From SIG603 sp963621245 (GTDB lineage: Bacteria > Bacillota > Clostridia > Oscillospirales > Acutalibacteraceae), in the NCBI GenBank assembly GCA_963621245.1, contig CAVFCW010000001.1:248001-312000 (forward strand): a stretch of DNA of 64,000 nt, given 5' to 3'. The notes under the pieces were generated by a model that ran no database searches, was not told the origin of the DNA, and worked only from the letters and a program-made list of their open reading frames with translations. The stretch's first letter is position 1. Every line of letters begins with the position of its first letter. Below are positions 23,389 through 32,796 of the stretch, in pieces. A program made the position numbers and the translations under genes.

Positions 23389-25203
23389 ATGGAGCTTGCA
23401 AGAAGACAGGATGTTCCCGTAAACGAAACATGGGATTTATCTCTTTTGTATAAAACCGAGGAGGATATGTACTCGGATGTTAAGAAGGCGCAGAAGCTCA
23501 CCGAAGAAATCGTTAAAAATTACAAGGGCAAATTAAACACTCCCGAAAATATCGTCAACTGTCTTGACGACATGGAGGAGGTTCTCAAAATCGAGCATGT
23601 GGCGGGTGCTTATGCGATGCTTGCCGTTGAAGTTGATTACTACGATAATCACAATCAGGAGAGAAGCGCAAAGGTAAATGCTGATTTCTCGAAAATTAAC
23701 GCAGAGCTTTCCTTTGTGGATTCAGAAATTTTGGAGCAAAGCGAAGAGACAATCAAAAAGGCTGCCGAGATTGCAGTAAGGTCGAAGATTTATCTTGAAA
23801 ATCTTCTCAGAAAAAAGCCGCACATGCTCTCCCCCGAGACAGAAAAAGTTCTTGCGGCACTTTCTCCCACACTTTCTACGCCATACAATGTTTACAATAT
23901 GTCCAAGCTTGCCGATATGCAGTTTGGCACGTTTGAAGTGAACGGTAAGGAATATCCCCTGGGCTATTCTCTCTTTGAGGACGACTACGAATATGAGATC
24001 GACACCGACGTAAGAAGAGCCGCTTACAACAAATTTTACGATAAACTTTCTCAATATCAGAACACAACCGCTACCGCATACAACGCTCAGGTAAGCTACG
24101 AGAAAACAATGAGCGATTTAAGAGGTTATGAAAGCGTTTTCGATTATCTTCTCGAGGATCAGAAGGTAACCCGTGAGATGTACAACCGTCAGATTGATTT
24201 AATCACCGAAAAGCTTGCACCTCACCTTCGCAAATACGCAAAATTACTCGGCAAATTGCATCACCTTGAGGAAATGACCTTTGCCGATTTGAAGCTTGCC
24301 GTAGATCCCGAATTTGACCCGAGAGTAACAATCGAGGAATCAAAGGAATATGTAAAAAACGGACTTTCTGTTCTCGGCGAAAGCTATGTTGATATGATTG
24401 ACGAAGCGTACGAAAAGCGTTGGTTTGATTTTGCGAAAAATCAGGGCAAATGTACGGGCGGATTCTGCGAAACCCCGTACGGCAAAAACAGCTATATTCT
24501 TTTAAGCTGGAACAACAGAATGGCTGATGTTTTCACCGTAGCTCACGAACTCGGACACGCAGGACATTTCAAACGTTGCAATAAGGCGCAGTCTTTCTAT
24601 GACACCGATGTTTCAACTTATTTTGTGGAAGCGCCATCAACCATGAACGAGCTCTTGATGGCTCAGTACCTTTTAAAGACAAACCCCGACAAGCGTTTCC
24701 GCCGCTGGGTTCTCTCGAGCATGATAAGCCACACTTATTATCACAACTTTGTCACTCATCTTCGTGAGGCTTGGTATCAGCGTGAGGTATACAAGATTAT
24801 AGACGGCGGCTCAAGCGTGACCGCCGACACACTCAATGAAATCTTCAAGAAAAACCTTGAGCTTTTCTGGGGTGACGCAGTTAAAATTGACAACAAAGCT
24901 GCTCTCACTTGGATGCGCCAGCCGCACTACTACATGGGACTTTATCCCTACACTTACAGTGCCGGTTTGACCGTTGCAACCGAGGTCGCAAGAAGAATCG
25001 AAAAAGAAGGTCAGCCCGCCGTGGACGACTGGAAAAAGGTTCTCTATGCGGGAAGCACGCGCGATCCGCTCGGACTTGCAAAGCTTGCCAAGGTTGATAT
25101 TTCAACGGATGAGCCGCTCAACAACACCATAGCTTACATTGGCTCCATTATCGACGAGATTGTTTCTCTCACGGAAGAAATTGACGGAATCAAGCTCGAC
25201 TGA
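23389..25203 (+). CDS. pepF: Oligoendopeptidase F (M3 family)
   Basis: Cytosolic zinc oligopeptidase, 604 aa, the normal PepF length. The zinc motif HELGHAGH lies near residue 385, with the downstream Glu ligand expected in EAPSTMNELLM about 27 residues later. The N-terminus reads RQDVPVNETWDLSLLYKTEE, the usual PepF opening. The ATG is preceded by a strong AGGAGG. The enzyme would trim peptides of roughly 6-17 residues after import or protein turnover. It stands alone, with a terminator shared with the convergent sbcC. Confidence 0.96.
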   Translation: MELARRQDVPVNETWDLSLLYKTEEDMYSDVKKAQKLTEEIVKNYKGKLNTPENIVNCLDDMEEVLKIEHVAGAYAMLAVEVDYYDNHNQERSAKVNADFSKINAELSFVDSEILEQSEETIKKAAEIAVRSKIYLENLLRKKPHMLSPETEKVLAALSPTLSTPYNVYNMSKLADMQFGTFEVNGKEYPLGYSLFEDDYEYEIDTDVRRAAYNKFYDKLSQYQNTTATAYNAQVSYEKTMSDLRGYESVFDYLLEDQKVTREMYNRQIDLITEKLAPHLRKYAKLLGKLHHLEEMTFADLKLAVDPEFDPRVTIEESKEYVKNGLSVLGESYVDMIDEAYEKRWFDFAKNQGKCTGGFCETPYGKNSYILLSWNNRMADVFTVAHELGHAGHFKRCNKAQSFYDTDVSTYFVEAPSTMNELLMAQYLLKTNPDKRFRRWVLSSMISHTYYHNFVTHLREAWYQREVYKIIDGGSSVTADTLNEIFKKNLELFWGDAVKIDNKAALTWMRQPHYYMGLYPYTYSAGLTVATEVARRIEKEGQPAVDDWKKVLYAGSTRDPLGLAKLAKVDISTDEPLNNTIAYIGSIIDEIVSLTEEIDGIKLD

Positions 25204-25230
25204 TTTAAAACTAAATTTTCAACCGAAAAC

Positions 25231-25263
25231 AAACGGACGGTGAAAAACTCACCGCCCGTTTTG
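25231..25263. terminator. Bidirectional terminator
   Basis: Stem AAACGG-GGTGA with TCACCG-CCCGTTT between convergent pepF and sbcC; T-rich on both sides. Confidence 0.85.
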
Positions 25264-25268
25264 ATTTG

Positions 25269-28200
25269 TCAGTTAATGATATCGATGTTGCTCACACCGT
25301 TTTTCGACTTAACGAGAATTTTGGAGCTTATTGCACATTCGAGTTTATCGACATGCGAGATTATGCCCACCATCTGATTTCCGTCACTCAGCTTTTTCAG
25401 AATAAACACGGTTGCGTCCAGTCTGTCATCATCAAGCGTGCCGAATCCTTCATCTATGAACATGGCGTCTATTTTGTTGCCGTTTGCCTTACTTCTCACA
25501 ACATCCGAAAGTCCGAGTGCAAGCGACAGAGAGACTAAGAATCCCTCGCCGCCCGAGAGAGTTTTTGCGGAACGTGTTTTTCCGCCGAAATTATCATAAA
25601 CGTCAATATCAAGTCCCGTCTTTCCCTGTTTGCCGCCCTCAACACGGTGCAAAAGTTCATATCTGCCGTCCGAAAGAAGCGTGAGGCGTTTGTTTGCCTC
25701 TGCCAAAATCAGTTTGAAATCCTGACCGATAACATAAGTATCGAAACTCAGCCTCTGTTCGCCGCTAACATTTCCGTTGGCAACGTCCGAGAGATAAGCC
25801 ACACGGTTGAATGCGCTCATATATTTTTCGGAGCGTTTGATTTTCTTTTTCACCTCACGGGCTGTGCGCAAATGAATATCATAAAGCGAGTTCAAATCGT
25901 CACGCTCTGAAAGTGAAATGTTCTTTCTTTGGGCAATTTCATCGATTTTTGCCTGAAGCTCAAATTCGTCCCTTCTCTCAAAGTCTTTCGTTTTCTCGCT
26001 TAACTCTTTCGTGCGTTCTCTGCAAACCTTTAGACTGTTTTTATAGTCGCTAATCGAATTTCGCTCATCGGAAATTATAGCGTCGGGGTTTCTTCCGCTG
26101 TTTTTGCTCTCCTCGATAAGCGGTCTTATTGTCGCCTTAAACTCATCTTCGTTTTCAAAGGTGTTATCTGCTAAAGCAGCCGCATAAAGTGAAGTTTTTT
26201 CGGAATAATTATTTTCTTCCGACTGTATGTCGTTCTCGGTTGTGGCAAGGGAACCCGACAATTTGCTTCTTGATGTGATTATATCGTTATAATTCTTATC
26301 GTTTTCTTTAATAAGCGCATCGAGATTTTTGTTCCTCTCTTCGAGACAAGCCGTTCTTTTGTCGGTCTCCGATTTTTCGCCGAACTTTTCGACCGCCTTT
26401 TTGTTGAGCTCGATTCTTGCCGTGAGTGAGTTGATTTCGCTGTTCACAAGGTCAAGCTTTTCCTTTGTTTCTTTAAGCGCATTTTCGTCAGACGGCAAAT
26501 TTACTTTAATATCCGACTGCACTTTTCTAAGATTATCTCTTTCGGCTTTATCGGCTTCAAGGCTTTTTTTGTAAGCGGCTGCTTTCTTTCCCTCATCGGT
26601 TATCTCGTTAAGCTTAATGTCAATAAATTCGCTTACACCCTCAAAATCACAGCTTTCTCCGACAACATCCGCCACCGCACGCAGAACATTCGACTTCACG
26701 GCTTCAAGCTCAGTTCTCAGTTTTTCGGTGACCTTCTCGCTGTTTGCCGCCTTTTCGTCGGCTTCCTTGCTTACTTTAGCCGCATTATCGACCTCGGATT
26801 TTGTGGGAACTACGCTTTCGCTCACCTTAAGGAACGGTATATCTTGGCTTATAAGCTTTTTTCCGCAAACTTTGCATTTGCTTTCTCCTCTCGTGAGAAG
26901 TTCGTTTTTCAGCTCCTCTGCGATAAATCCCGCCTGACCGTCAATAAATCTCTCGTACATCTCGAGATATTTTGCGGCGCATCTGCTTTTCTCACGAAGG
27001 CATTCGGCATGATTTAAACGCTCTTCTTCAAGCTCTTTTTTCTTGTCCGCAACCGCCTTCAAACCGTTCTTTTTTACTGCGTCCAGCTTTCTGTATTTTT
27101 CACGCTGAACATCATATTTCTCGACCGCGTTATTAAGCCTTTCATCGATTCCGTCATATTTTCTGAGAGAATTTTCGGTTTCTTCAAGCTTATTTCTCTT
27201 AAGAGCAATGCTTTTTTCAAGACTTTCGTATTCCGCTTTTGTTTTGCTTTGCTCATTAAGCTTTGACGATAATTTGCTTTCGTCCTTTTGAAGAGTTTCA
27301 AAAACATCAGCCGCTTTTTTTAGCTCTGAAAGTTCCACCGAATTTCTGTTTATCTCTTCTCGGTAAACGGGATTTTTGTCCGCTTCGGTTTTTGCGGAAT
27401 TTAACTTTCCGTCAAGCTCCGAAAGTTTTTCCTTGAGACTTTTTCTCTTGTCTTTGAGTCTCGTTAGATTTAATTCGCCGTTTTTCATATCCCGATATAT
27501 CGGATAAACCCTGAGATAAGCTCTTTCTAATGAATTTAGGTTTTTCTCACGACTTTCAAATTCATCTTCACGAGATTCAAGAAGTAACTTTCTTTCTCTC
27601 TCCTTTTGGAGATTTAAAAGCTCTTCGTTCTCGTGCTTTGCGGTCGTCAAAAGCTTATTTGCGGCGTTAAGCTCATTTTCGAGGCCCTTGTATTTTTCGT
27701 CAGCAAGCTTTAAAGCTTCGCTGTCGCTCGTGACAAGTGTATCGAGTGCGTCCGTCAATTCCTCGGCATTCGAGCAGTCCGGCAAAAGTCTGTAAATAAG
27801 CTTTTCGGCGTCGCTCATATCGTCCGGCAGTCTGAATGTTTTTGGATTGAGAAGATTATTGACCGCAGAAATATCCTCTTTTATGTTTTTTTCAAGCTTT
27901 TCTTTTGCAACCTTAAGTCGGCTTTCAAATGCGACATATTCGTCTGTGCCGAAAAGTTTTCCGAGAATTTGCTGTTTTTCGGCGCTGTCGGCATCCAGAA
28001 ATTTCTTAAAATCACCTTGCTGGAGCAAAATTACCTGCTTAAACTGGTTGGCATCATAACCTATTAGCTCGGTTATTTTTTTTGTTATATCTCCGCCCTT
28101 GCTTATCGGCAAAATATCCGTGCCCATAAAAGCGCATGCATCAGGTTTTACCTCGTTTGTGCCGTCAGCGTGCTTTGTCAAACGCATTGAGCGCAAAACG

Positions 28201-28466
28201 GTATATTCGCCGCCGTTGTGTGAAAAAGTGAACTCAACTTCGGTTTTTACCTTGCTGTCGGCATTTGTGTTTCTCGACTGATTCGCTTTTTTGTCGCCCG
28301 TGGTAACGCCGTAAAGGGCATAACACATCGCATCGAAAATAGTGGTTTTTCCAGCTCCCGTGTCACCGCTTATAAGGAAAAGATTATCCCGTATATCCTC
28401 AAAATTTATGGTAACCTCGTTGGCATAAGGGCCGAACGCCTTAATTCTCAGCTTTAACGGTTTCAT
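25269..28466 (-). CDS. sbcC: Exonuclease subunit SbcC (Rad50-like ATPase)
   Basis: ATPase and structural half of the SbcCD nuclease that opens DNA hairpins and processes ends; 1065 aa. Walker A is GDTGAGKTT at residues 34-42. Long coiled coils (about 180-500 and 560-880) flank a zinc hook CKVC at residues 531-534. The C-terminal signature LSGGEGFLVSLSLALGLSDV and a Walker B ending MFIDEGFG complete the head. The ATG overlaps the sbcD stop by four bases (ATGA), so the pair is coupled. SbcCD cleaves long palindromes, which is of interest because this chromosome carries many hairpin repeats. Confidence 0.96.
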   Translation of the reverse strand: MKPLKLRIKAFGPYANEVTINFEDIRDNLFLISGDTGAGKTTIFDAMCYALYGVTTGDKKANQSRNTNADSKVKTEVEFTFSHNGGEYTVLRSMRLTKHADGTNEVKPDACAFMGTDILPISKGGDITKKITELIGYDANQFKQVILLQQGDFKKFLDADSAEKQQILGKLFGTDEYVAFESRLKVAKEKLEKNIKEDISAVNNLLNPKTFRLPDDMSDAEKLIYRLLPDCSNAEELTDALDTLVTSDSEALKLADEKYKGLENELNAANKLLTTAKHENEELLNLQKERERKLLLESREDEFESREKNLNSLERAYLRVYPIYRDMKNGELNLTRLKDKRKSLKEKLSELDGKLNSAKTEADKNPVYREEINRNSVELSELKKAADVFETLQKDESKLSSKLNEQSKTKAEYESLEKSIALKRNKLEETENSLRKYDGIDERLNNAVEKYDVQREKYRKLDAVKKNGLKAVADKKKELEEERLNHAECLREKSRCAAKYLEMYERFIDGQAGFIAEELKNELLTRGESKCKVCGKKLISQDIPFLKVSESVVPTKSEVDNAAKVSKEADEKAANSEKVTEKLRTELEAVKSNVLRAVADVVGESCDFEGVSEFIDIKLNEITDEGKKAAAYKKSLEADKAERDNLRKVQSDIKVNLPSDENALKETKEKLDLVNSEINSLTARIELNKKAVEKFGEKSETDKRTACLEERNKNLDALIKENDKNYNDIITSRSKLSGSLATTENDIQSEENNYSEKTSLYAAALADNTFENEDEFKATIRPLIEESKNSGRNPDAIISDERNSISDYKNSLKVCRERTKELSEKTKDFERRDEFELQAKIDEIAQRKNISLSERDDLNSLYDIHLRTAREVKKKIKRSEKYMSAFNRVAYLSDVANGNVSGEQRLSFDTYVIGQDFKLILAEANKRLTLLSDGRYELLHRVEGGKQGKTGLDIDVYDNFGGKTRSAKTLSGGEGFLVSLSLALGLSDVVRSKANGNKIDAMFIDEGFGTLDDDRLDATVFILKKLSDGNQMVGIISHVDKLECAISSKILVKSKNGVSNIDIIN

Positions 28467-29725
28467 GTGTTTTCCTCCCCAAGCAGCATTTTCACAAGCT
28501 TGTCGGCGTCCGAATCAAGATTGTTTTTTAAATCGGAAACATCGCTGTTTTCTATAAGTTCCGCAACAAAATCGATGATTTTATCGTCCTCGCCGCTTGC
28601 GCTTTGCTTGTTTCTGAACTCAAGAAAATCTTTAAAATACTCCGATACGGACTTCTCTTCGCTCTTAACCGTATTTTCGGTTTCTCCGTTCTCTCTCACC
28701 GCACGCAAGGGCTCATGCGAGAAAATCATTATTCTCGAATTATGCGCCTCTGCCATATCGGTAAGAACAGAATAAGCCTCAGGCGAAATTCTGTCATCGG
28801 TCAAAATTACATGAATATACTTTCCATGAAAATCGGTTTTAACAGTTTTTCCATCCCTCACAAGCTCCAAAATTCCGCTCGTCTTTGCGCTTATAAGCTC
28901 CGAAAGCGTGCCCTTAATCTCGACAAGCGGATGAAGCGGCTCTATATCAACTCTTTTTATATCGACTTCATCGCCCTTTTTGCCGAGATTAATCACAACC
29001 GCCCCCTTATGCGGAAATTTAAGCTCGTCAAACTTAAAGCAAAGCGGCGAACCCGCATAACGGATATATTTCTTTCCGATTACAAGCGGTGCATGCACGT
29101 GTCCGAGGGCAACATAGTCGAAATCATAAAAAGCGTCTGCGCCTATGTTACCCACATTGCCTACCGTGACTTCATCATCGTCCTTATTATCGGTTACGGT
29201 TTGATGCGCAACAAGCACATTTCTCTCGGAATAATCTATATCTTGCAAGGAAAGATATTTCCTCACCGCTTCGTCATAGGTTCTCGGTCTTTCTTCAAAA
29301 CCGTCTATCTCGTCAAATTCTGCGGGAAAACAGTACGGCAAAAGCCAAAAATTAACTTTTCCGAATTCATCCTCAAGTGCGACTCGCTTAAGCTTGTTTT
29401 CAAGTTTTCCGCCGATAAAAAGCCCGCTTTTTTCTGTAAGTTTATTTAAAAAGGAAAGCTTGTAGCCCGAATCGTGATTTCCCGAAACCGCCATCACCTT
29501 TATGTTTCTCTCGGCAAGCCTCGTGAAAAAATCGTCGGCAACGGTCACGGCTTCGTCTCCCGGTGAACTTCTGTCATAAATATCCCCCGAAACCAAAACA
29601 ACATCGGGATTTTCTTCATCGACAAGCTTCACAAATTCGTCTATCCAGTATTTTTGATCTTCAAGCAGAGAGAATCCGTGCATTCCCTTACCGAAATGCA
29701 AATCGGCTACATGAATCAGTTTCAT
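28463..29725 (-). CDS. sbcD: Exonuclease subunit SbcD (Mre11-like nuclease)
   Basis: Mn-dependent calcineurin-like nuclease subunit of SbcCD, 420 aa. The phosphoesterase motifs are clear: DLHFGKGMHG at the N-terminus, VSGDIYDRS near residue 46, AVSGNHDSG near residue 80, and later GHVHAP. The C-terminal third should contact SbcC. It is the first gene of the sbcDC operon, driven by a strong promoter about 45 bases upstream, and its stop overlaps the sbcC start. Confidence 0.95.
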   Translation of the reverse strand: MKLIHVADLHFGKGMHGFSLLEDQKYWIDEFVKLVDEENPDVVLVSGDIYDRSSPGDEAVTVADDFFTRLAERNIKVMAVSGNHDSGYKLSFLNKLTEKSGLFIGGKLENKLKRVALEDEFGKVNFWLLPYCFPAEFDEIDGFEERPRTYDEAVRKYLSLQDIDYSERNVLVAHQTVTDNKDDDEVTVGNVGNIGADAFYDFDYVALGHVHAPLVIGKKYIRYAGSPLCFKFDELKFPHKGAVVINLGKKGDEVDIKRVDIEPLHPLVEIKGTLSELISAKTSGILELVRDGKTVKTDFHGKYIHVILTDDRISPEAYSVLTDMAEAHNSRIMIFSHEPLRAVRENGETENTVKSEEKSVSEYFKDFLEFRNKQSASGEDDKIIDFVAELIENSDVSDLKNNLDSDADKLVKMLLGEENT

Positions 29726-29767
29726 CGTTTTCTTCCTTTCGTTCGCTATGGAAAAACTTTTAACTCA

Positions 29768-29796
29768 ACTATACTATCGATATTCCCGTTTGTCAA
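29768..29796 (-). promoter_or_regulatory. Promoter of sbcDC
   Basis: Minus-strand TTGACA, 17-base spacer, TATAGT. -35 perfect, -10 5 of 6. Confidence 0.8.
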
Positions 29797-29840
29797 AACA
29801 AGCCGTGCATTTTCTTTCACAAAGAGTATCTTTAGGTACA

Positions 29841-29878
29841 CAAAACAAAGAATCCGACGCTTTTTCGCGTCGGATTCT
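29841..29878 (-). terminator. Terminator after pfp
   Basis: 12-bp perfect stem AGAATCCGACGC and complement with a six-base loop, then TTTGTTTTG on the minus strand, just past the pfp stop. Confidence 0.9.
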
Positions 29879-29893
29879 GATTTTTGATTGAAT

Positions 29894-31135
29894 TTATCCG
29901 AGTCTGCCCATAAGGTGCTCGATGTTAGCGTAAACGGGAAGTCCGTTTTCGTAAGGAACATTAACCTCGCCCTGAATGAGTGGAGAAAGATAATCGATAA
30001 ACTCCGGTGTGATATCGTTTCCTCTCTCGTTTATCCAGTTTCTCGGAACTTTCTTTACCTTGTTTGCAACGGTAGAAACATCAACCGCTCTGAACTCTGC
30101 TTTGTACGGCTTGTTTGAAACTCTCTTTACACCGGCCATTTTTCCGCTCATGCCGTCGGCTGCGAGCGAAACGGAGAATCTGCCGAGCTCAAAGCTCTCG
30201 TCAAGATCCGTCTTTGAAGAAATGTGACCTGCACATCTCTGGGGAATATTTACCTCGATGCTTCTCGATTTAATGCCGATTTCTTCCTTGACAAAATTCT
30301 CGAGTGCCTTGCTTATTCCGGCAAGCTGACCGTGACCGAATGCGTCCACAATTCCCTCGGAAGCATTTACATACTTTCCGTCGGGACGCTTGACGCCCTC
30401 TGCGATTGCAACAACGACGTTCTTTCTTATCTTAAGGCGATTTTCAACGTCCTCGAGGAACTTCTCAGCCGTAAATGTGCTCTCGGGAAGGTAAATGAGC
30501 TGAGGCGCGTCGTCAAATTCGTTTCTTGCAAGAGCCGTTGCGGCAGTGAGCCAGCCTGTATCTCTGCCCATAACCTCAACTATTGTGCATTGTCTCAAAT
30601 CGTAAATAGCCGTATCGTATGCGATTTCACGCATGGTTGTAGCAATGTACTTTGCGGCGCTTCCGAAACCTGGAGTGTGATCTGTCTCAAAAAGATCGTT
30701 GTCTATCGTCTTGGGAACACCGATAATTCTAACATCGGAGCCAATGCTATTTGCATATGCCGAAAGCTTTGCGGCAGTATCCATAGAATCGTTTCCGCCG
30801 ACATAGAAGAACGCACCGATATTCATCTTCTCGAAAACAGAGAACATCTGCTCGTAGGAATCGGGGTCATCTTTATACTCGGGAAGTCTCACTCTGCAAG
30901 AACCTAAATACATGGCAGGTGAAATCTTGAGGGCTTCCAAATTTGCCTTGTCCGAAAAATTCTCGGAAAGCTCGATGAATTTTTCATTCTTGAGTCCCGA
31001 AACACCGTGAATCGCTCCGTAAATCTTGTCGTAACAACCGCTCTCGGTTACGGCAGAGATAATTCCTGCGATACTAGCGTTGATGGCGGATGTGGGGCCG
31101 CCCGACTGGGCAATCATACAATTCTTTTTTGTCAT
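29894..31135 (-). CDS. pfp: Diphosphate-dependent 6-phosphofructokinase
   Basis: Phosphorylates fructose 6-phosphate reversibly using pyrophosphate, a key glycolytic step in many Clostridia; 413 aa. The N-terminal phosphate-binding motif is QSGGPTSAIN, the PPi-type signature GGNDSMDTA occurs near residue 107, and GVPKTIDNDL near residue 132 is diagnostic of PPi-PFKs. The ATG at 31135 with GGAGA before it is preferred over an in-frame upstream ATG (31165) that adds an unconserved 10-residue extension. It is monocistronic, with its own terminator. Some relatives use sedoheptulose phosphate as well. Confidence 0.94.
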   Translation of the reverse strand: MTKKNCMIAQSGGPTSAINASIAGIISAVTESGCYDKIYGAIHGVSGLKNEKFIELSENFSDKANLEALKISPAMYLGSCRVRLPEYKDDPDSYEQMFSVFEKMNIGAFFYVGGNDSMDTAAKLSAYANSIGSDVRIIGVPKTIDNDLFETDHTPGFGSAAKYIATTMREIAYDTAIYDLRQCTIVEVMGRDTGWLTAATALARNEFDDAPQLIYLPESTFTAEKFLEDVENRLKIRKNVVVAIAEGVKRPDGKYVNASEGIVDAFGHGQLAGISKALENFVKEEIGIKSRSIEVNIPQRCAGHISSKTDLDESFELGRFSVSLAADGMSGKMAGVKRVSNKPYKAEFRAVDVSTVANKVKKVPRNWINERGNDITPEFIDYLSPLIQGEVNVPYENGLPVYANIEHLMGRLG

Positions 31136-31214
31136 ATCTTTTCTCCGATGAAAACAATAATTCATACAATTTCATTCAATCGTGTCTTTGCGTGAAAGAC
31201 ATAGCTTTATTAAG

Positions 31215-31243
31215 AGTATATATTATTTTTTTCGGTTTGAAAA
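31215..31243 (-). promoter_or_regulatory. Candidate promoter of pfp
   Basis: Minus-strand TTTTCA, 17-base spacer, TATACT; moderate match. Confidence 0.45.
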
Positions 31244-31447
31244 TAGGCACAAAAAATCTTGTAAGAACCTATAAAAATTACTCCCGTCAAATCAATCTTT
31301 TTTACGCATAGGAAAATCTAAACCTTGATTTTTCGATTTTTTCAGCAATATTGGGACTATCATTTGCTCTTTTTCTTATGTTTTCGTGTGATAAAAGCGA
31401 AAATTTTTGCTCAAAAATAAAAAATTCAATTTTTTTGAAATTTACTC

Positions 31448-31477
31448 TTGACTATTTCATTACTGCTGTGTTATAAT
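31448..31477 (+). promoter_or_regulatory. Promoter of the tRNA cluster
   Basis: TTGACT, 18-base spacer, TATAAT, about 24 bases before the first tRNA. Confidence 0.8.
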
Positions 31478-31500
31478 TCAACAGTCGCAAGGAGAGATAC

Positions 31501-31574
31501 GCGGGTGTAGCTCAACGGTAGAGTTCCAGCCTTCCAAGCTGGCTGCGTGGGTTCGATTCCCATCACCCGCTCCA
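31501..31574 (+). tRNA. tRNA-Gly (anticodon UCC)
   Basis: Cloverleaf with GCGGGTG/CACCCGC acceptor, anticodon stem CCAGC/GCTGG with loop CTTCCAA, T loop GGTTCGATTCC and encoded CCA. First tRNA after the promoter. Confidence 0.97.
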
Positions 31575-31602
31575 AGCCTACGGGCTTTTTCTTTTGTGAT
31601 GT

Positions 31603-31679
31603 GCGCCAATAGCTCAGCTGGATAGAGCAACTGCCTTCTAAGCAGTAGGCCAGGGGTTCGAGTCCCTTTTGGCGCGCCA
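31603..31679 (+). tRNA. tRNA-Arg (anticodon UCU)
   Basis: Acceptor GCGCCAA/TTGGCGC, anticodon stem CTGCC-side with loop CTTCTAA, T loop GGTTCGAGTCC, encoded CCA. The spacer before it holds a short GC-rich stem (GCC-TAC-GGGC) with T run. Confidence 0.97.
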
Positions 31680-31684
31680 AATAT

Positions 31685-31762
31685 GGTGGGATTAGCTTAG
31701 TTGGTTAAAGCGCTAGTTTGTGGCACTAGAGACCATCGGTTCGAATCCGATACCCCACCCCA
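31685..31762 (+). tRNA. tRNA-His (anticodon GUG)
   Basis: Anticodon stem CTAGT/ACTAG with loop TTGTGGC. The extra G-1 at 31685 faces C73 (31759), as expected for tRNA-His. CCA is encoded at 31760-31762. The acceptor stem has one A·C mismatch (31691 against 31753), unusual but in a position that can be tolerated. Confidence 0.95.
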
Positions 31763-31775
31763 CATTAAAAAGTAG

Positions 31776-31801
31776 CACGGAGCTTTTAATCGAGCTCCGT
31801 G
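31776..31801 (+). other. Hairpin between tRNA-His and tRNA-Gln
   Basis: Perfect 9-bp stem CACGGAGCT/AGCTCCGTG with an 8-base loop and no T run. It may guide tRNA processing or be a weak terminator. Confidence 0.6.
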
Positions 31802-31812
31802 TTCTAGTATAA

Positions 31813-31888
31813 TGGGCTGTCGCCAAGCGGTTAAGGCATGGGACTTTGACTCCCACATTCGCGCGTTCAAATCGCACCAGCCCAGCCA
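31813..31888 (+). tRNA. tRNA-Gln (anticodon UUG)
   Basis: Acceptor TGGGCTG/CAGCCCA, anticodon stem TGGGA/TCCCA with loop CTTTGAC, T loop CGTTCAAATCG, discriminator G and encoded CCA. Last tRNA of the cluster. Confidence 0.97.
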
Positions 31889-31889
31889 G

Positions 31890-31920
31890 ACCGGAACAGT
31901 TCACTGTTCCGGTATTTTTT
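31890..31920 (+). terminator. Terminator of the tRNA cluster
   Basis: 11-bp perfect stem ACCGGAACAGT/ACTGTTCCGGT with a two-base loop and ATTTTTT, directly after tRNA-Gln. Confidence 0.92.
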
Positions 31921-31936
31921 ATGTTCGAGGTAATTT

Positions 31937-32755
31937 ATGTCCAAATATAAGCTTATCGCATTCGATATGGACGGAACGCTTTTAAGCTCCGAGAAAAAAA
32001 TAACTCCCCTCACGCTCAAAGCTTTGGATTATGCCGCCGACAACGGAAAAGAAGTTGTTTTTTGCTCCGGAAGATGCATAGCGGAACTTCGTGATTTCTT
32101 CTCCGTTTTGCCAAAAATCCGTTATGCCGTTTCAACAAGCGGAGGTCTTGTCTACGATATAAAAGAAAGAAAAAGCATATTTTCAAAGCCGATAGATAAA
32201 AGTCTTTGCGATGAAATTTTTGAGCGCATCAAAGACCGAGACATCATGCTCCATCTTCTTACCGCAGAAAAATCGATAGTCGCAAAAACTCAGGAAGAAA
32301 ATATGGCTCACTATAAAATGGGCATTTATAAGAGCATGTACGATAAAATCGCTACAATAGTCGAAGATCCGATTTCTTACGCGCGTGAAAATAACGAGGA
32401 TATTTATAAAATCAATCTCTATCACACTTCTCAGGAGGAGCGTGACAAGACAAGAGCGGCACTTCAAGATCTCGGCCTTGAGATAATCAACTCCGAGAAA
32501 ACCTCGATTGAATGCTCCCCCAAAGGCATAACCAAGGGCGCAGGGCTTGAAGCACTCTGCAAATACCTTAATATAGATATTTCCGAAACGGCGGCTGTCG
32601 GTGATTCCGACAACGACCTCGATGTTTTAAAAAGAGCGGGACTTGGCATTGCAATGGGCAACGCCAACAAAAAAGTTAAAGAAACTGCCGATATAATCGT
32701 TGCGGACAACGACCATGACGGTTGCGCTGAGGCAATTAAAATCATAATGGAATGA
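31937..32755 (+). CDS. Cof-type HAD hydrolase
   Basis: A 272-aa HAD phosphatase with a C2B-type cap, the Cof/YbiV-like branch that acts on sugar phosphates or flavin mononucleotide. Motif I is DMDGTLLSS at residues 9-17, motif II lies in FCSGR, and the C-terminal motif III/IV region is KGITKGAGLEAL followed by GDSDNDLDVL. The start follows GAGGT at good spacing, only 16 bases after the tRNA terminator. It lacks a clear separate promoter, so it may depend on read-through from the tRNA operon. A bidirectional terminator follows. Confidence 0.92.
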   Translation: MSKYKLIAFDMDGTLLSSEKKITPLTLKALDYAADNGKEVVFCSGRCIAELRDFFSVLPKIRYAVSTSGGLVYDIKERKSIFSKPIDKSLCDEIFERIKDRDIMLHLLTAEKSIVAKTQEENMAHYKMGIYKSMYDKIATIVEDPISYARENNEDIYKINLYHTSQEERDKTRAALQDLGLEIINSEKTSIECSPKGITKGAGLEALCKYLNIDISETAAVGDSDNDLDVLKRAGLGIAMGNANKKVKETADIIVADNDHDGCAEAIKIIME

Positions 32756-32757
32756 AA

Positions 32758-32796
32758 AATCCGAGAGAGAATTTTTTCTCCCTCGGATTATTTTTT
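32758..32796. terminator. Bidirectional terminator
   Basis: Stem AATCCGAG-GAGAA with TTCTC-CTCGGATT and T runs on both sides. It separates the HAD gene from the convergent GH51 gene. Confidence 0.88.

Larger units (their letters stand above)
31136..31500. other. Gap between pfp and the tRNA cluster
   Basis: About 365 bases, strongly AT-rich. It contains a candidate pfp promoter and the tRNA promoter (listed separately). No gene or conserved RNA was recognised in the rest. Confidence 0.6.

Noticed and set aside
28604..29449. Open frame of 281 codons on the plus strand
   Set aside because: Antisense to sbcD, which has all calcineurin-type motifs.
30224..30907. Open frame of 227 codons on the plus strand
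   Set aside because: Antisense to pfp; no start signal and Cys/Ser-rich shadow composition.
31808..31813. TATAAT overlapping the first base of tRNA-Gln
   Set aside because: No -35 at the right distance, and it would start transcription inside the tRNA.
31471..31904. Minus-strand frames across the tRNA cluster
   Set aside because: They are translations of tRNA genes (phrases like GLEPLAYCL), a well-known annotation artefact.
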